In this document: one piece after another, positions 1 to 10,000 of the stretch | How positions within the stretch are numbered: the first letter of the stretch is position 1 | Layout: every line of letters starts with the position of its first letter | Source of the DNA: Branchiostoma floridae | Lineage: Eukaryota > Chordata > Leptocardii > Amphioxiformes > Branchiostomatidae | Reading direction: 5' to 3' | Length of the DNA stretch: 44,101 nucleotides | Assembly (NCBI RefSeq): GCF_000003815.2 | Contig: NC_049987.1 | Span: 12,647,268-12,691,368, forward strand | Program-made: the position numbers and the translations under genes | The notes under the pieces: generated by a model | What the model was told of the DNA's origin: nothing | Seen by the model: only the letters and a program-made list of their open reading frames with translations | The model's database searches: none

Positions 1-326
1 TTTTTTGACACACCTGTAGAATTTGGCACCGTTCTATCCACATTAACCTCCCTTACTAACGTAAAATCTCAACAGGACAAGAACAGTGTAAGTCTATATG
101 ATACACATGTAGAAAGTGTCTGTTTCATCCGTAACAACCTTCTCTAAGAACGGAAATCTTTGGCATTGGCACAACTGTGTCAATTTTTTGACACACCTCT
201 AGTATGGCACTGTTCTATCCGCATAAACCTCCCTTAATAACGTAAAATCTCAACAGGACAAGAACAGTGTCATTGTATATGATACACATGAAGAAAATTT
301 CTGTTTGATCCGTAACAACCTTCCGG

Positions 327-395
327 AGTTGCGCCAATGCTGAAGATTTGCGTTCTTAAAGTTTAAGAACGCAAATATTCAGTATTGGCGCAACT
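327..395. repeat. Palindrome inside satellite monomer, copy 1
   Basis: An inverted repeat with arms of about 33 bases: it opens AGTTGCGCCAATGCTGAAG, turns at TTCTTAAAGTTTAAGAA and closes TATTGGCGCAACT. A few mismatches occur in the arms. It is present in one of the two alternating monomer types and absent from the other, where only one arm remains. Confidence 0.85.
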
Positions 396-726
396 GTGTC
401 AATTTATTTTGACACACCTGTAGTATGGAATTTATATCCGAATAAACCGCCCTCAATAACGTAAAATCTCAACAGGACAAAAACAGTGTCATTCTATATG
501 ATACACATGTAGATAGTCTCTGTTTCATCCGTAACAACCTTCCCTAAGAACGGAAATCTTTGGCATTGGCACAACTGTGTCAATTTTTTGACACACCTCT
601 AGTATGGCACTGTTCCATCCGCATAAACCTCCCTTAATAACGTAAAATCTCAACAGGACAAGAACAGTGTCATTCTATATGATACACATGAAGAAAATTT
701 CTGTTTGATCCGTAACAACCTTCCGG

Positions 727-795
727 AGTTGCGCTAATGCTGAAGATTTGCGTTCTTAAAGTTTAAGAACGCAAATATTCAGCATTGGCGCAACT
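727..795. repeat. Palindrome inside satellite monomer, copy 2
   Basis: Second copy of the hairpin at 327-395, exactly 400 bases downstream, with two base changes visible in the arms. The exact spacing supports a 400-bp higher-order repeat unit. Confidence 0.85.
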
Positions 796-1260
796 GTGTC
801 AATTTATTTTGACACACCTGTAGTATGGCATTTATATCCGCGTAAACCTCCCTCAATAACGTAAAATCCCGACAGGACAAGAACAGTGTCATTCTATATG
901 ATACACATGTAGAAAGTCTCTGTTCTATCCGTTAAACATTCCCTAATAGCGATTGATACGCCTGTAGTATGACACTGTTTTATCCGAATAAACCTCCCTA
1001 ACAAAATAAAATCTCGACAGGACAAAAACAGTGTCATTCTATATGATACACATGTGGAAAGTCTCTGTTCCATCCGTATAAACCTCGCATAAGAACGGAA
1101 ATCTCTGGCATTGGCACAACTGTGTCAATTTTTTTTGACACACCTGTAGTTTGGCATTGTTTTATCCGCATAAACCTCCCTTAATAACGTAAAATCTCAA
1201 CAGGACAAGAACAGTGTCATTCTATATGATACACATGTGAATAGTCTCTGTTTCATCCGT

Positions 1261-1360
1261 NNNNNNNNNNNNNNNNNNNNNNNNNNNNNNNNNNNNNNNN
1301 NNNNNNNNNNNNNNNNNNNNNNNNNNNNNNNNNNNNNNNNNNNNNNNNNNNNNNNNNNNN
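1261..1360. other. Assembly gap (100 N)
   Basis: Run of exactly 100 N within the satellite array. A round number usually means a gap of unknown size, so the array may be longer than shown. Confidence 0.98.
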
Positions 1361-1985
1361 ATTTGTTTTGACACACCTTGTAGTATGACATTATATCCGA
1401 ATAAACCTCCCTCAACAACGTAAAATCTCAACAGGACAAGAACAGTGTCATTCTATATGATACACATGTAGAAAGTCTCTGTTTCATTCGTACAAACTTG
1501 CTCTCTTAAGAACGGAAATCTTCGGCATTGGCGCAACTGTGTCAATTTGTTTTGACACACCTGTAGTATGGCACTGTTCTATCCGAATAAAAGCTCCCTT
1601 TATAACGTAAAATCTTAACAGGACAAGAACAGTGTCATTCTATATGATACACATGTAAAAAGTCTCTGTTTGATCCATACAAACCTCTCTTAAGAACGCA
1701 AATCTTGGGCATTGACACAACTGTGTCAATTTTTTTGGACACACCTGTAGTATGGCACATTTGTATCTGAATACAACTCCCTTAGTAACGTAAAATCTCG
1801 ACAGGACAAGAACTGTGCTAATCTTTATTGTACAAAGTCTCTGTTCCATCCGTATAAACTTGCCTTGATAGCCGGGAAAGCTTCGACATTGGCACAGGCT
1901 GTCACTTTTTTTACAAACCTGTAGTATGGCACCGGTCTATCCGTATTCCGTATAAACCTCCCCCATAACGAAAAGCCTCTACATT

Positions 1986-2480
1986 GTAGTATGGTATGTA
2001 AAAACAACCTCAAGAGTACAGTAATCCATTAAATGTGTTAAAGTTACTGCCAGGTGATAGTGCAACAACACTACACTATAAGTATTGTTGACCCGGAAGC
2101 AGTTGATCCTTATCCTATAACCCGGTATATCGGAAAACCCCATGCAGTGCGTAACTCGTCCCGAAAACAATAGCGAAACGCACCACTGAAACCCTGAAAA
2201 TTGGTCAACTTTCAGGCGTAATTACATGACTTCTAACTGCGGTCTAGCTTTCAAAAATAGTTCCTCGTGACTTATCAACCCCTTCCAAGAACGGGGAACC
2301 ATTTTTAGGCTGATATAACGCATCGCGGCTTTACTATACCGTTTTCTTTGAGATCTACCGTAAGAAGTCAATACGGCTACGTACAAGGCAGCAGGGTCCA
2401 ACCCTGACCACAAGTAATCACAGGCCTGACACTGATGAGTCTGGGGCCTCCACAGGGAACCTGGGAGAAAAGGGGGTGAC
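1986..2480. other. Non-coding stretch, nothing recognised
   Basis: Unique-looking sequence between the satellite and the minisatellite. Open frames are short and none has convincing splice sites or a recognisable protein. A single GACACTGATGAGTCTGGGG motif near 2429 recurs at 3195-3360. Confidence 0.5.
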
Positions 2481-2756
2481 AAGGCCTGGACCTGGGTACA
2501 TATTAAACATACATCACTATTCTAACAAGGCCTGGACCTGGGTACATATTAAACATACATCACTGTTCTAACAAGGCCTGGACCTGGGTATATATTAAAC
2601 ATACATCACTGTTCTAACTAGGCCTGGACCTGGGTATATATTAAACATACATCACTGTTCTAACTAGGCCTGGACCTGGATATATACTAAACATACATCA
2701 CTGTTCTAACTAAGTCTGGACCTGGATATATATTTAACATACATCACTGTTTAAAC
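2481..2756. repeat. 46-bp minisatellite, six copies
   Basis: Six head-to-tail copies of a 46-base unit (starts at 2481, 2527, 2573, 2619, 2665 and 2711). Each has an AAGGCCTGGACCTGGGTA-type opening followed by TATTAAACATACATCACTGT. The first copies are nearly identical and the last two are more diverged, the usual pattern of decay at an array edge. Confidence 0.95.
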
Positions 2757-3189
2757 ATGGACTTGTTTGGGACTGTATGGGCAAGTGGGAGGGGGGCTGT
2801 TGGAGAACTGTGAGAGACAAACTTGTCATGAGTTTTTAGGTCTTCTTTGACATTTCTGGAAGGAGGGCATGAATCCAGTCTGACACTCACTTCACATATC
2901 ACACAAATATCTGTATAGCCGGTATAACCACCCTTCAGCGTAACACACCAGCTTCGCAGGCACAGCACGGCAGCAGCTGGTTCTACACCTAACCTTTGTA
3001 CATCTAATTGCAAGTTTTCTTTATAACTATCCCGTGATAAAACAAATTCCACTCTACCATAGTTCCAGGAAAATATGCATTTTCGAACAAATCAATCCTA
3101 GGTTGGTAACTCTGGTAGTGGTACCCGAAGGCATGACGAGTCTAGGAGAGGAGAGATGGCAAGCCAAGGCCTGAACAGTGCCCATCAAG

Positions 3190-3370
3190 GGTTCGACACT
3201 GATGAGTCTGGGGTCTTGACAGAGAGGTATGGTTGAACCTGGTGGCCAGAACAAGTACTTATCATTGGGGTATGACACTGATAAGTTGTGGACTCTGGCA
3301 GTGAGAGGGGATATGGCAAGGACCCCGTCCTGAGCAGTATGGGTCTGACACTGATGAGTCTGGGCTTTTG
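3190..3370. repeat. Degenerate repeat with GACACTGATGAGTCTGGG core
   Basis: The core GACACTGATGAGTCTGGG appears at 3195 and 3347, a variant GACACTGATAAG at 3274, and a further copy near 2429. The three local copies are 79 and 73 bases apart, which suggests an old, decayed tandem repeat with a unit of about 75 bases. No coding sense is evident. Confidence 0.5.
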
Positions 3371-3420
3371 ATGGAGGATACCTGATAAAAGTTGCTACCA
3401 CTAGTACGAGTGTAGCACCA

Positions 3421-5100
3421 GCAAGACAACATAGCAGCTATGATGACCCTTATACTCTGACATTCTGAGTATCCAATACTTTGTTATAAAAAAATGAGAA
3501 TGTAGCAGAAATGGTAATTTTGCCCTTTTCACCCGTGAAAGCACATACAACACTACAACCTAGAACAAATATGCTTTGGATTCATACAGATCATATGGAC
3601 GCAGTACTGCCCATGAATGTTTGATACCATCATGTGATATTCAATTTGCTGGCATAATTAATAGTCCTGCCCAGCACAGACGACCAGCAGTTTATTACTG
3701 TCAGTAATAGGGATATGATAAGCTCACCAGTAATAGTCTTCCGCAAAACAGATGGAGCAAATGACTACATCAAAGCTGGCTTTAGAATGTAAACATTGAA
3801 CTTTAAGCATGTAGCTACTAGCATCAAACTTTCATAGTGGGAAAGCAGCAAAGAAGGGTCATTAGGGGATTTTAAAAAAGAGACAGCAAAAGGTATGTCA
3901 CTACTGAACAGTGAAAAAAAAATTCACAGGTTCCTTTTCTCTTTTCCTTGCTATGTTTTGTAAGGCACATCATGACATGAATGTAAAACTGCATGCTAGA
4001 GTCATGTAACAGATTTGTTCAGCAGTGACATTTGACAGAATTGGTGTCAAAGACCACATATTGAAATACAAAATACAGTTGTTAATCATTTACATGTGCT
4101 CGGTATACTTTGGCCATATCAATGAATAATGTACTAATGTATCATATCCAGGAAAGCCACCCAACTGGATACATATGACTGTATAATGGAAGGATATCAA
4201 TGTAGCTAATATTTATTCCATTACTGATGTGTGGACATACATACATACAACAATGCCTATAAAATGACATTGACTACATCAACTTGTCTGAGCAAAATCA
4301 AATATATATACTGCTGATGCAGGTACAAGAAAACTGCATTATTTCTTTCAGAAAAGCCATTCCCAATATTATACCTTGAACTTCTGGGTACAAGTCAATG
4401 TTGGAGTGCATAAAAGGGAACATGAGTTGTTCACATATCACATGATGACATTAAACCAGCAGATGGCTCGTACTGTGAGAGTGTACATAAATCCTATTTC
4501 CATCACACTTCATTACACCATATGCTATGGTCTAAGGTCATGTTCTCATCTATTGACCAAGGCCAGAGATAATGCTTTGCTTGCGGCATTTCTATATAAA
4601 AGGGAAGTACAAATATACTGTAGACTTACACATTTTTGCATTCATGTTGTCCCAAAATGTCTTACAATTCAGGGAAAGATGTCTAAGCTGAAAAACACAT
4701 TGTCACGATGGTCTTGTTTTAAAACAAAGGGGCTGTGTTAGTACTGAAAATAGAAAGTGACTGTAATTCAAATGCTATGCATGGACAACTAACAACATTG
4801 AAGGGCCCACCCAGCCACTAAGTAAACATAGACAAATACACACTGTGCCCCATGGGAGTCCACATCATTAAACTATCAATGATTCACATGACCTAATCAG
4901 CAGAAAATAGATATTCATACATGAACAATTGGTAATAATGACAGTCTAGAACACTTCTGCAAAATACAAAAGAAAGAAAGAATGACCACAATGCTTACAG
5001 TTACAATGGTAAGGAATGAAAAATACTTTGTCTGATATACATGATAACCTTCGCTTTCAACATTGTGCTCTGATATAAAAGCTCCTTGATAAAAGACTTA
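3421..5100. other. AT-rich non-coding stretch
   Basis: I see no exon, RNA gene or clear mobile element here. A 121-codon plus-strand open frame (4376-4741) resembles no family I know, has no initiation context or flanking splice sites, and is probably chance. The stretch could be 3' untranslated or downstream sequence of the small minus-strand gene that begins at 6667, but I could not link it. Confidence 0.4.
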
Positions 5101-5480
5101 TTTATGCACAATTTGTTGGGGCATCCCTCTAGAATTTAGCTGAACAGCTGAATTCCAATACGTAATAGTAGCTGAAAATGTAGCAGACTGTGGTCACAGT
5201 AAAGAGTTCCAAAGACATTAAAAAGATTCCACCCCACCAGCACTGGAATAAAGATATACTGCATAAAAGGACAAGATAACAAATGTAAAACTCAGAGGCA
5301 TGATAAGTCCACATTCTGTCCGAAGTGGATGCTGCCAAGGTGGAGCACATAAACAACATCCGTGTAATAACAACAACGGCAGATGTGGTGACACCCTCTG
5401 AAAACAATAACAGCAATAAAAACATGCCTGCAATTCCCCAGCACTGCTGGTATGTTTGCTGGTAGTCTGGACACCTGTCA
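5101..5480 (-). other. Possible 3' exon of the small minus-strand gene (unresolved)
   Basis: On the minus strand a good acceptor (pyrimidine run then TTTTCAG, boundary near 5403) is followed by a stretch open in all three frames, the longest being 149 codons over 5129-5578. The acceptor phase could continue exon 2 of the gene starting at 6667. That would give a short cysteine-rich end at a TGA near 5293. The other frames read as hydrophobic, membrane-like sequence. Because all frames are open and none matches a family I know, I cannot say which, if any, is real. Confidence 0.2.
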
Positions 5481-6041
5481 AATATCACAAGTACTTTTTT
5501 TCTTTGAGGTTTTTTTCTGCAGCACAAATTCACCTCTTTCCCTGCAAGTTTACAGTAAGCACCCTTGACTTGAGACATTATAATGCATCCACGGCACTAG
5601 TATTACTACAGGGGTTGTGGAACAGAGGTTCTTACTACAATCTTAGCAAATTGCATGAATATTCCATTACAAAATGGAATACAGTGATATCGTCCTGACC
5701 TTCCCTTATCAATGCCCTGTACAGGGTTTGATCAGGTGCTTTCTCAGAATCATGTGCTGATACTGTATGTCAGCCCTGATCTGACATCTGATGTACTGTG
5801 TATCTTGTCATGGACACCTTCCGCCTTTGTTATCTCAGCTTTTTTGTTCACCGACGCATATCAGAAGAAGGAAGTGATTAATAACGCAATGTGGTCATGA
5901 ATAAGTCACAACTGTCCAAGACTGTGACACGATGGATCAGTCAACCTTACGTAAGATAAAGACAGGACAGGACGTAGTATTTTCCTTGCCATGCCTGGAG
6001 GGAACTCACCCCACCCACCCCTACATCACCAATGGTACACC

Positions 6042-6667
6042 TCACTTCCAGCGGAAATAACAGGATTCAAGTCTTTCCTGTGCTGCCTGTACCAGCAGTC
6101 TGGAGACAAGCCTGTCATTTTTGTTCATTACACGACCTAGAAAAATGAAGAAAATTGAAGACGAACGAGCGACTATTTCGCCATTTTGACACCTCCCCTG
6201 CGCTGCCCTGTCATCAGCCCTCCCGCCCTGTCCCCGTGCCCCACACGTAAAACAGAGCGGTTGGTCGGGCCACCTTTAACCGGGAGACAGACGCTGGGCC
6301 CCGCCGCTCTCCTGTGATGGACTAGAAACAAAACAAACGTCGCCCTTGCCTCATCAGTCAGTGATAGTGTGCTGGAAATTAGCTCGGCGCACTCAGGCAG
6401 CGCGGAAGGCAAGACGGAATCAATGAATAAATTTGCAGGGCTGGGAATATATATGTAGAAACGCTGGCTTCCGCTATCCCACCCTAACATTCCCACTTCG
6501 ACAACTGTCAAACTCTAACAGTCTACAACACCCCACTACTCTGACGCCTTCTATAAACGTTTATTAATCCGTATGGGGAAGAAGAGACCATAACTGTAAG
6601 TCCTACCCCGCTTGGCCCTGAGTTCATCCAGCGACGTCGCCTGCTCTCTGCTCCCGTTTTCCGCCAT
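6042..6667 (-). CDS. Small unrecognised gene, two 5' exons
   Basis: Exon 1 coding part is 6607-6667: ATG at 6665-6667 in the context CCAAGATGGCGG, then 20 codons with the stretch SLDELRAKR, ending in a GTAGGA donor. Exon 2 is 6046-6136, after an excellent acceptor (TTCTTCATTTTTCTAG), and continues in phase as GRVMNKNDRLVSRLL followed by QAAQERLESCYFRW. The residues are charged and predicted helical. A GTGAGG donor follows TGGAA at 6046. If that donor is skipped, AAG and then TGA (6042-6044) close a complete 51-residue protein. I do not recognise the family. It starts head to head with PDHA. The phase match and start context make it credible, while the weak first donor and unknown downstream exons leave doubt. 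A mitochondrial or coiled-coil small protein is possible but is not shown. Confidence 0.5.
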
Positions 6668-7080
6668 CTTGGATATTGGTACGTGCGGAGGGCAACAGAA
6701 CGCAACTAAGATTCTGAAGGGCAACATCAAGAAACTACAGTTTTCATGATTGATTTGTGTCAAAAATATCCTAACAAGTGTATAATAAAATGTAATAAAT
6801 ATACATAGCAATATTTTGAATGCTTTTTTTAGACTTTATGATTTCTTTAGGAATTGAGAGTGCATTGTTTCGGTAATTTATACACGTTTTTCTGCCTTTA
6901 CTGGAACTATGTCATTGCGCAAGTGCTCTGCGCATCGCGGCATTGCGGACGTACGAGTATGACAACATAAAAAGTGAAATCCTGTCCACATTTCCACCTC
7001 TGTTGTCACGTTTCTACGTAGATTGTACACAGCTTTTTCTTTTCCTTGCCACCACAACTACGTCCTGAAGATATAACGAG
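6668..7080. promoter_or_regulatory. Divergent promoter region between the small minus-strand gene and PDHA
   Basis: Only 413 bases separate the two opposed start codons. A YY1-type element (CCGCCATCTTGG on plus, CCAAGATGGCGG on minus) overlaps the minus-strand ATG, a common layout in animal housekeeping genes. A GC-rich TGCGCATCGCGG stretch at 6929-6940 resembles, with mismatches, the NRF-1 palindrome often found at nuclear genes for mitochondrial proteins. A pyrimidine run (CTTTTTCTTTTCC) near 7032-7045 lies about 40 bases before the PDHA ATG and could mark its start site. Factor binding is inferred from motif likeness only. Confidence 0.5.
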
Positions 7081-10000
7081 ATGCTATCGTGTGCAGCGAG
7101 GCTCGTTAGAGCCCAGATCCAGAGCAAGCCGGTGAGTAAAACTGACCTTGGGGGGAGGGGCGATGGTGTTCTGTTGGTACAGTGTCACGAAAAGTTCACC
7201 ACTTTTGACTCCAAATTGACAAACCACGGTGACCAACAGATGCAGATCATATCAAAGAGAGAAGAAGGTCTATCTAGAATTTTTGTTTTCTACTGGCAAC
7301 CTATCAAGAACACGATCAATTTATTTAAAAGCTAAGGATAGGATCATAGTAGGCTGGCTAGAGCTAGAGCTCTGGGAGAGGTTAGATGTACAGGTGCTCA
7401 TCATGACATACCTCACTTTCACGTCTGAAAATGATTGATTTCGTATCATATTTGTGCAAAAGGGCAATCCAGATGTGTCAGGGCACAAACGACACATAAG
7501 ATAATCTTGCGTTAAAAATGTAACATTGTCGACAGTATCATCAGGGATGCCAAAGCATTTGCAGGAACCCTATGAGATCCGTACGAACATTATATGAAAA
7601 TGCACAAACCTTATGAAAATCACCCAAATCACTATGCGAAAACATACGAACGTTATGTGATTCGCATGAATCACTATGTGACACACACAAACCTTATCAT
7701 AAGGCTTATGCGATTTGCACGAACCTTATGCGAATGATGTAATGTCACGTGACCCTGCGATGGACGGTCGGTTTTGCATAAGGTTCGTGCAAAACGAGTA
7801 AGGTTGTGTGTGTCACACAGTGATTCGTGCGAATCACAGAAGGTTCGTACGTTTTCGCATAGTGATTCGCTTGATTTTCATGAGGTTCGTGCATTTTCAC
7901 ATAGTGATTCGTGCGTATCACATAATGTTCGTACGAATCTCATAGGGTTCATGCAAATGCTTAGGCACCCCTGATCATGACTTGTTAAATTTCTCAAAGA
8001 AATTGCTACTAGTAATTATATCTATTGATACAAACTGAAAGTATCCCAATACAACGGGTTGGGGTTTTGTGCGCATGAAATATTTGGGCGTGAAAACTTG
8101 CGCGTGAAAAATCTGCGCATGACAATATGCAAATTAGCTGATTCCCAAGGGATTCAAAAAGGTTTTGCAGGTTTAAACTTAAAAAGCTCAAACAAGATGG
8201 CACAAAATGGAATTCAGTATCATATTGTTGCATTCTGGAGTACAAACAGTGATTTTCAAGTGCCTTTTAAATGTTAAGTTTTCACACGCAAAAAGTTTGA
8301 AATTTTCGCATGAAAGTTCAAACAATCTGCTTCAAAAAAGATGAAATGAAGCTTCTAGAATGGAGAAAAGCCTCAAATTGTTACATTTTCGAATATAAAA
8401 CCTCTTATTAGTAATTGTTCCATGTATTTCTGTCAAATTTACATGATTTTGAAATGTTCAAAATATGCAAGTTAACCTATTCCCAAGGGATCTAAAATCA
8501 GTTTTTTTTTCAAACCAAAAATTCAGGTTACAGATGGGAAATGATATCATAGGTTCAAATTTTTCTGCCTTAGAATTTCTTGCTGCACATTTTCTGATAT
8601 ATTTCAGGAACTTTATTTTTTCATGCGCAAATTTTTCACGTGCACGCGCAAATTCTCCACGCACAGAAAACCCGTTCCCCATACAACTGTCCTCATCAGT
8701 CGACATGCTTACTCATCTGTAGAATTAAGATAAAAAAATTTAATTCTGTAGTTGTCAGTGATTGTGTGTTTTAATCAGTTTTGTCCATTTCTTCTCTTGC
8801 AGACGGCTTGCTGGGTTGTGGCTGCTCGTGGCTACGCTGACATTGTTGATGAAGCCACTTTCACTACAAATGTATGTATCAATCACCTTAGGTTTGTAAG
8901 GAAGTAAAAAAATTCCCATGAGTCTCCTTTAACATGTGAGGAATATGCAGAAACATACATCTGGCCAGTAGAGTAGAATTCGGGTTGTAGGTAAAGTTGT
9001 GGTAGTACTAGTAGTACATGTATACATTGTAAAAGTTATAAGTTTCAAGCAAAACTAAGTATTACCATCTGATTTGCCTGCAAATTACCTTCACATTAAA
9101 GTTAATCTGGTCAGTGTAACAAACTCTGCTATGCAAAGTAGTAACTGGCCCCTTCTTGCAGAGTTTCAAGGGGGCCGATGGCCCATTTATGTTGAATGGG
9201 CTGCTATAAGCATGATTTAATCAGGCTACATTTGACATCTGTTTATCACAGGAATACGCCCTGCACAAGCTGGATGAAGGGCCGTCCCAGACTGTCACAG
9301 TGACCAGGGACGATGCGCTGAAGTACTACCGGCAGATGCAGACCATCCGGCGTATGGAGACTGCAGCGGGCAACCTGTACAAGTCCAAAGTCATCCGTGG
9401 TTTCTGCCACCTGTACTCAGGACAGGTGAATAAGCTTAGCCTCCGATTTACACTCACTATCCGGCTTATCGTCTGTTGTTCCCCATCAGTCAAGGGTTAG
9501 ACGTGCTAGCACGTAGATGTGAAGTCTTTATGGCAGCTTGCCATTTGGTATTCTGCATAAGTCTAATTCCAACTCTAAATGGTCCCATCATAGATCTATG
9601 CAAATTTGAGTGCTGTTGGTCAGATGTCACAAATTCTGATGATGTTCATATTGAAATCAATATCGTTTCACCCAGCCCAGTTGAGTGGCTTCTATGCTGC
9701 AGTACATTTGTACCCTGTTGTTGCTGTTAAATATTTAGGTGTCTAATTCATTGTCACATCAAAATGTTTAGGGCAATTTAAGTCGTGTGTTGCCAAGGGA
9801 ATCCACATGAATGTGGTGTCAGCTTCACTGCACTTGTCACAGATGTGGTAGCCAGATAGTCATGATTTTCAGCTTGTGTTCAGATTCCCCAAAGTTGCTC
9901 CCAAGAGATTGATATCAGTAAACAGATGTTATGTCCTTCATAAACTATCAGCACGAAGCCTGCAACATGGGCATAGTGTTTCAACAACAAGTTTGTGTCT

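Larger units (their letters stand above)
1..1985. repeat. Tandem satellite array, about 200-bp monomers in a 400-bp higher-order unit
   Basis: The same block recurs through the first 2 kb: a GTGTCAA(T-run)TTGACAC palindrome, a CCTGTAGTATGGCAC stretch, a TAACGTAAAATCTCAACAGG stretch, an AACAGTGTCATTCTATATG stretch, a GATACACATGTAG stretch and an AAGAACGGAAATCTTTGGC stretch. Two variant monomers alternate, so that landmarks repeat at a distance of 400 bases (for example 327 and 727, or about 177 and 577). Copies decay and shorten towards 1900-1985. The left edge is cut by the window. I see no protein-coding potential; the short open frames here are products of the repeat. Such arrays are often collapsed in assemblies, and the N run at 1261-1360 lies inside this one. 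Confidence 0.9.

Noticed and set aside
3195-3365. CTGATGAG motifs as hammerhead ribozyme cores
   Set aside because: The second conserved core (GAAA) and the closing stems are missing around every copy.
4376-4741. 121-codon plus-strand open frame as a gene
   Set aside because: No recognisable family, no splice context and ordinary base composition for this non-coding stretch.
6173-6511. 112-codon minus-strand open frame in the GC-richer promoter area
   Set aside because: It overlaps the intron between the two in-phase exons of the small gene, matches no family I know, and can be explained by higher GC content.
7774-7974. 66-codon plus-strand frame with repeated SHSDS motif
   Set aside because: It lies wholly within the foldback element and its repeats are the translation of the element's sub-repeats.
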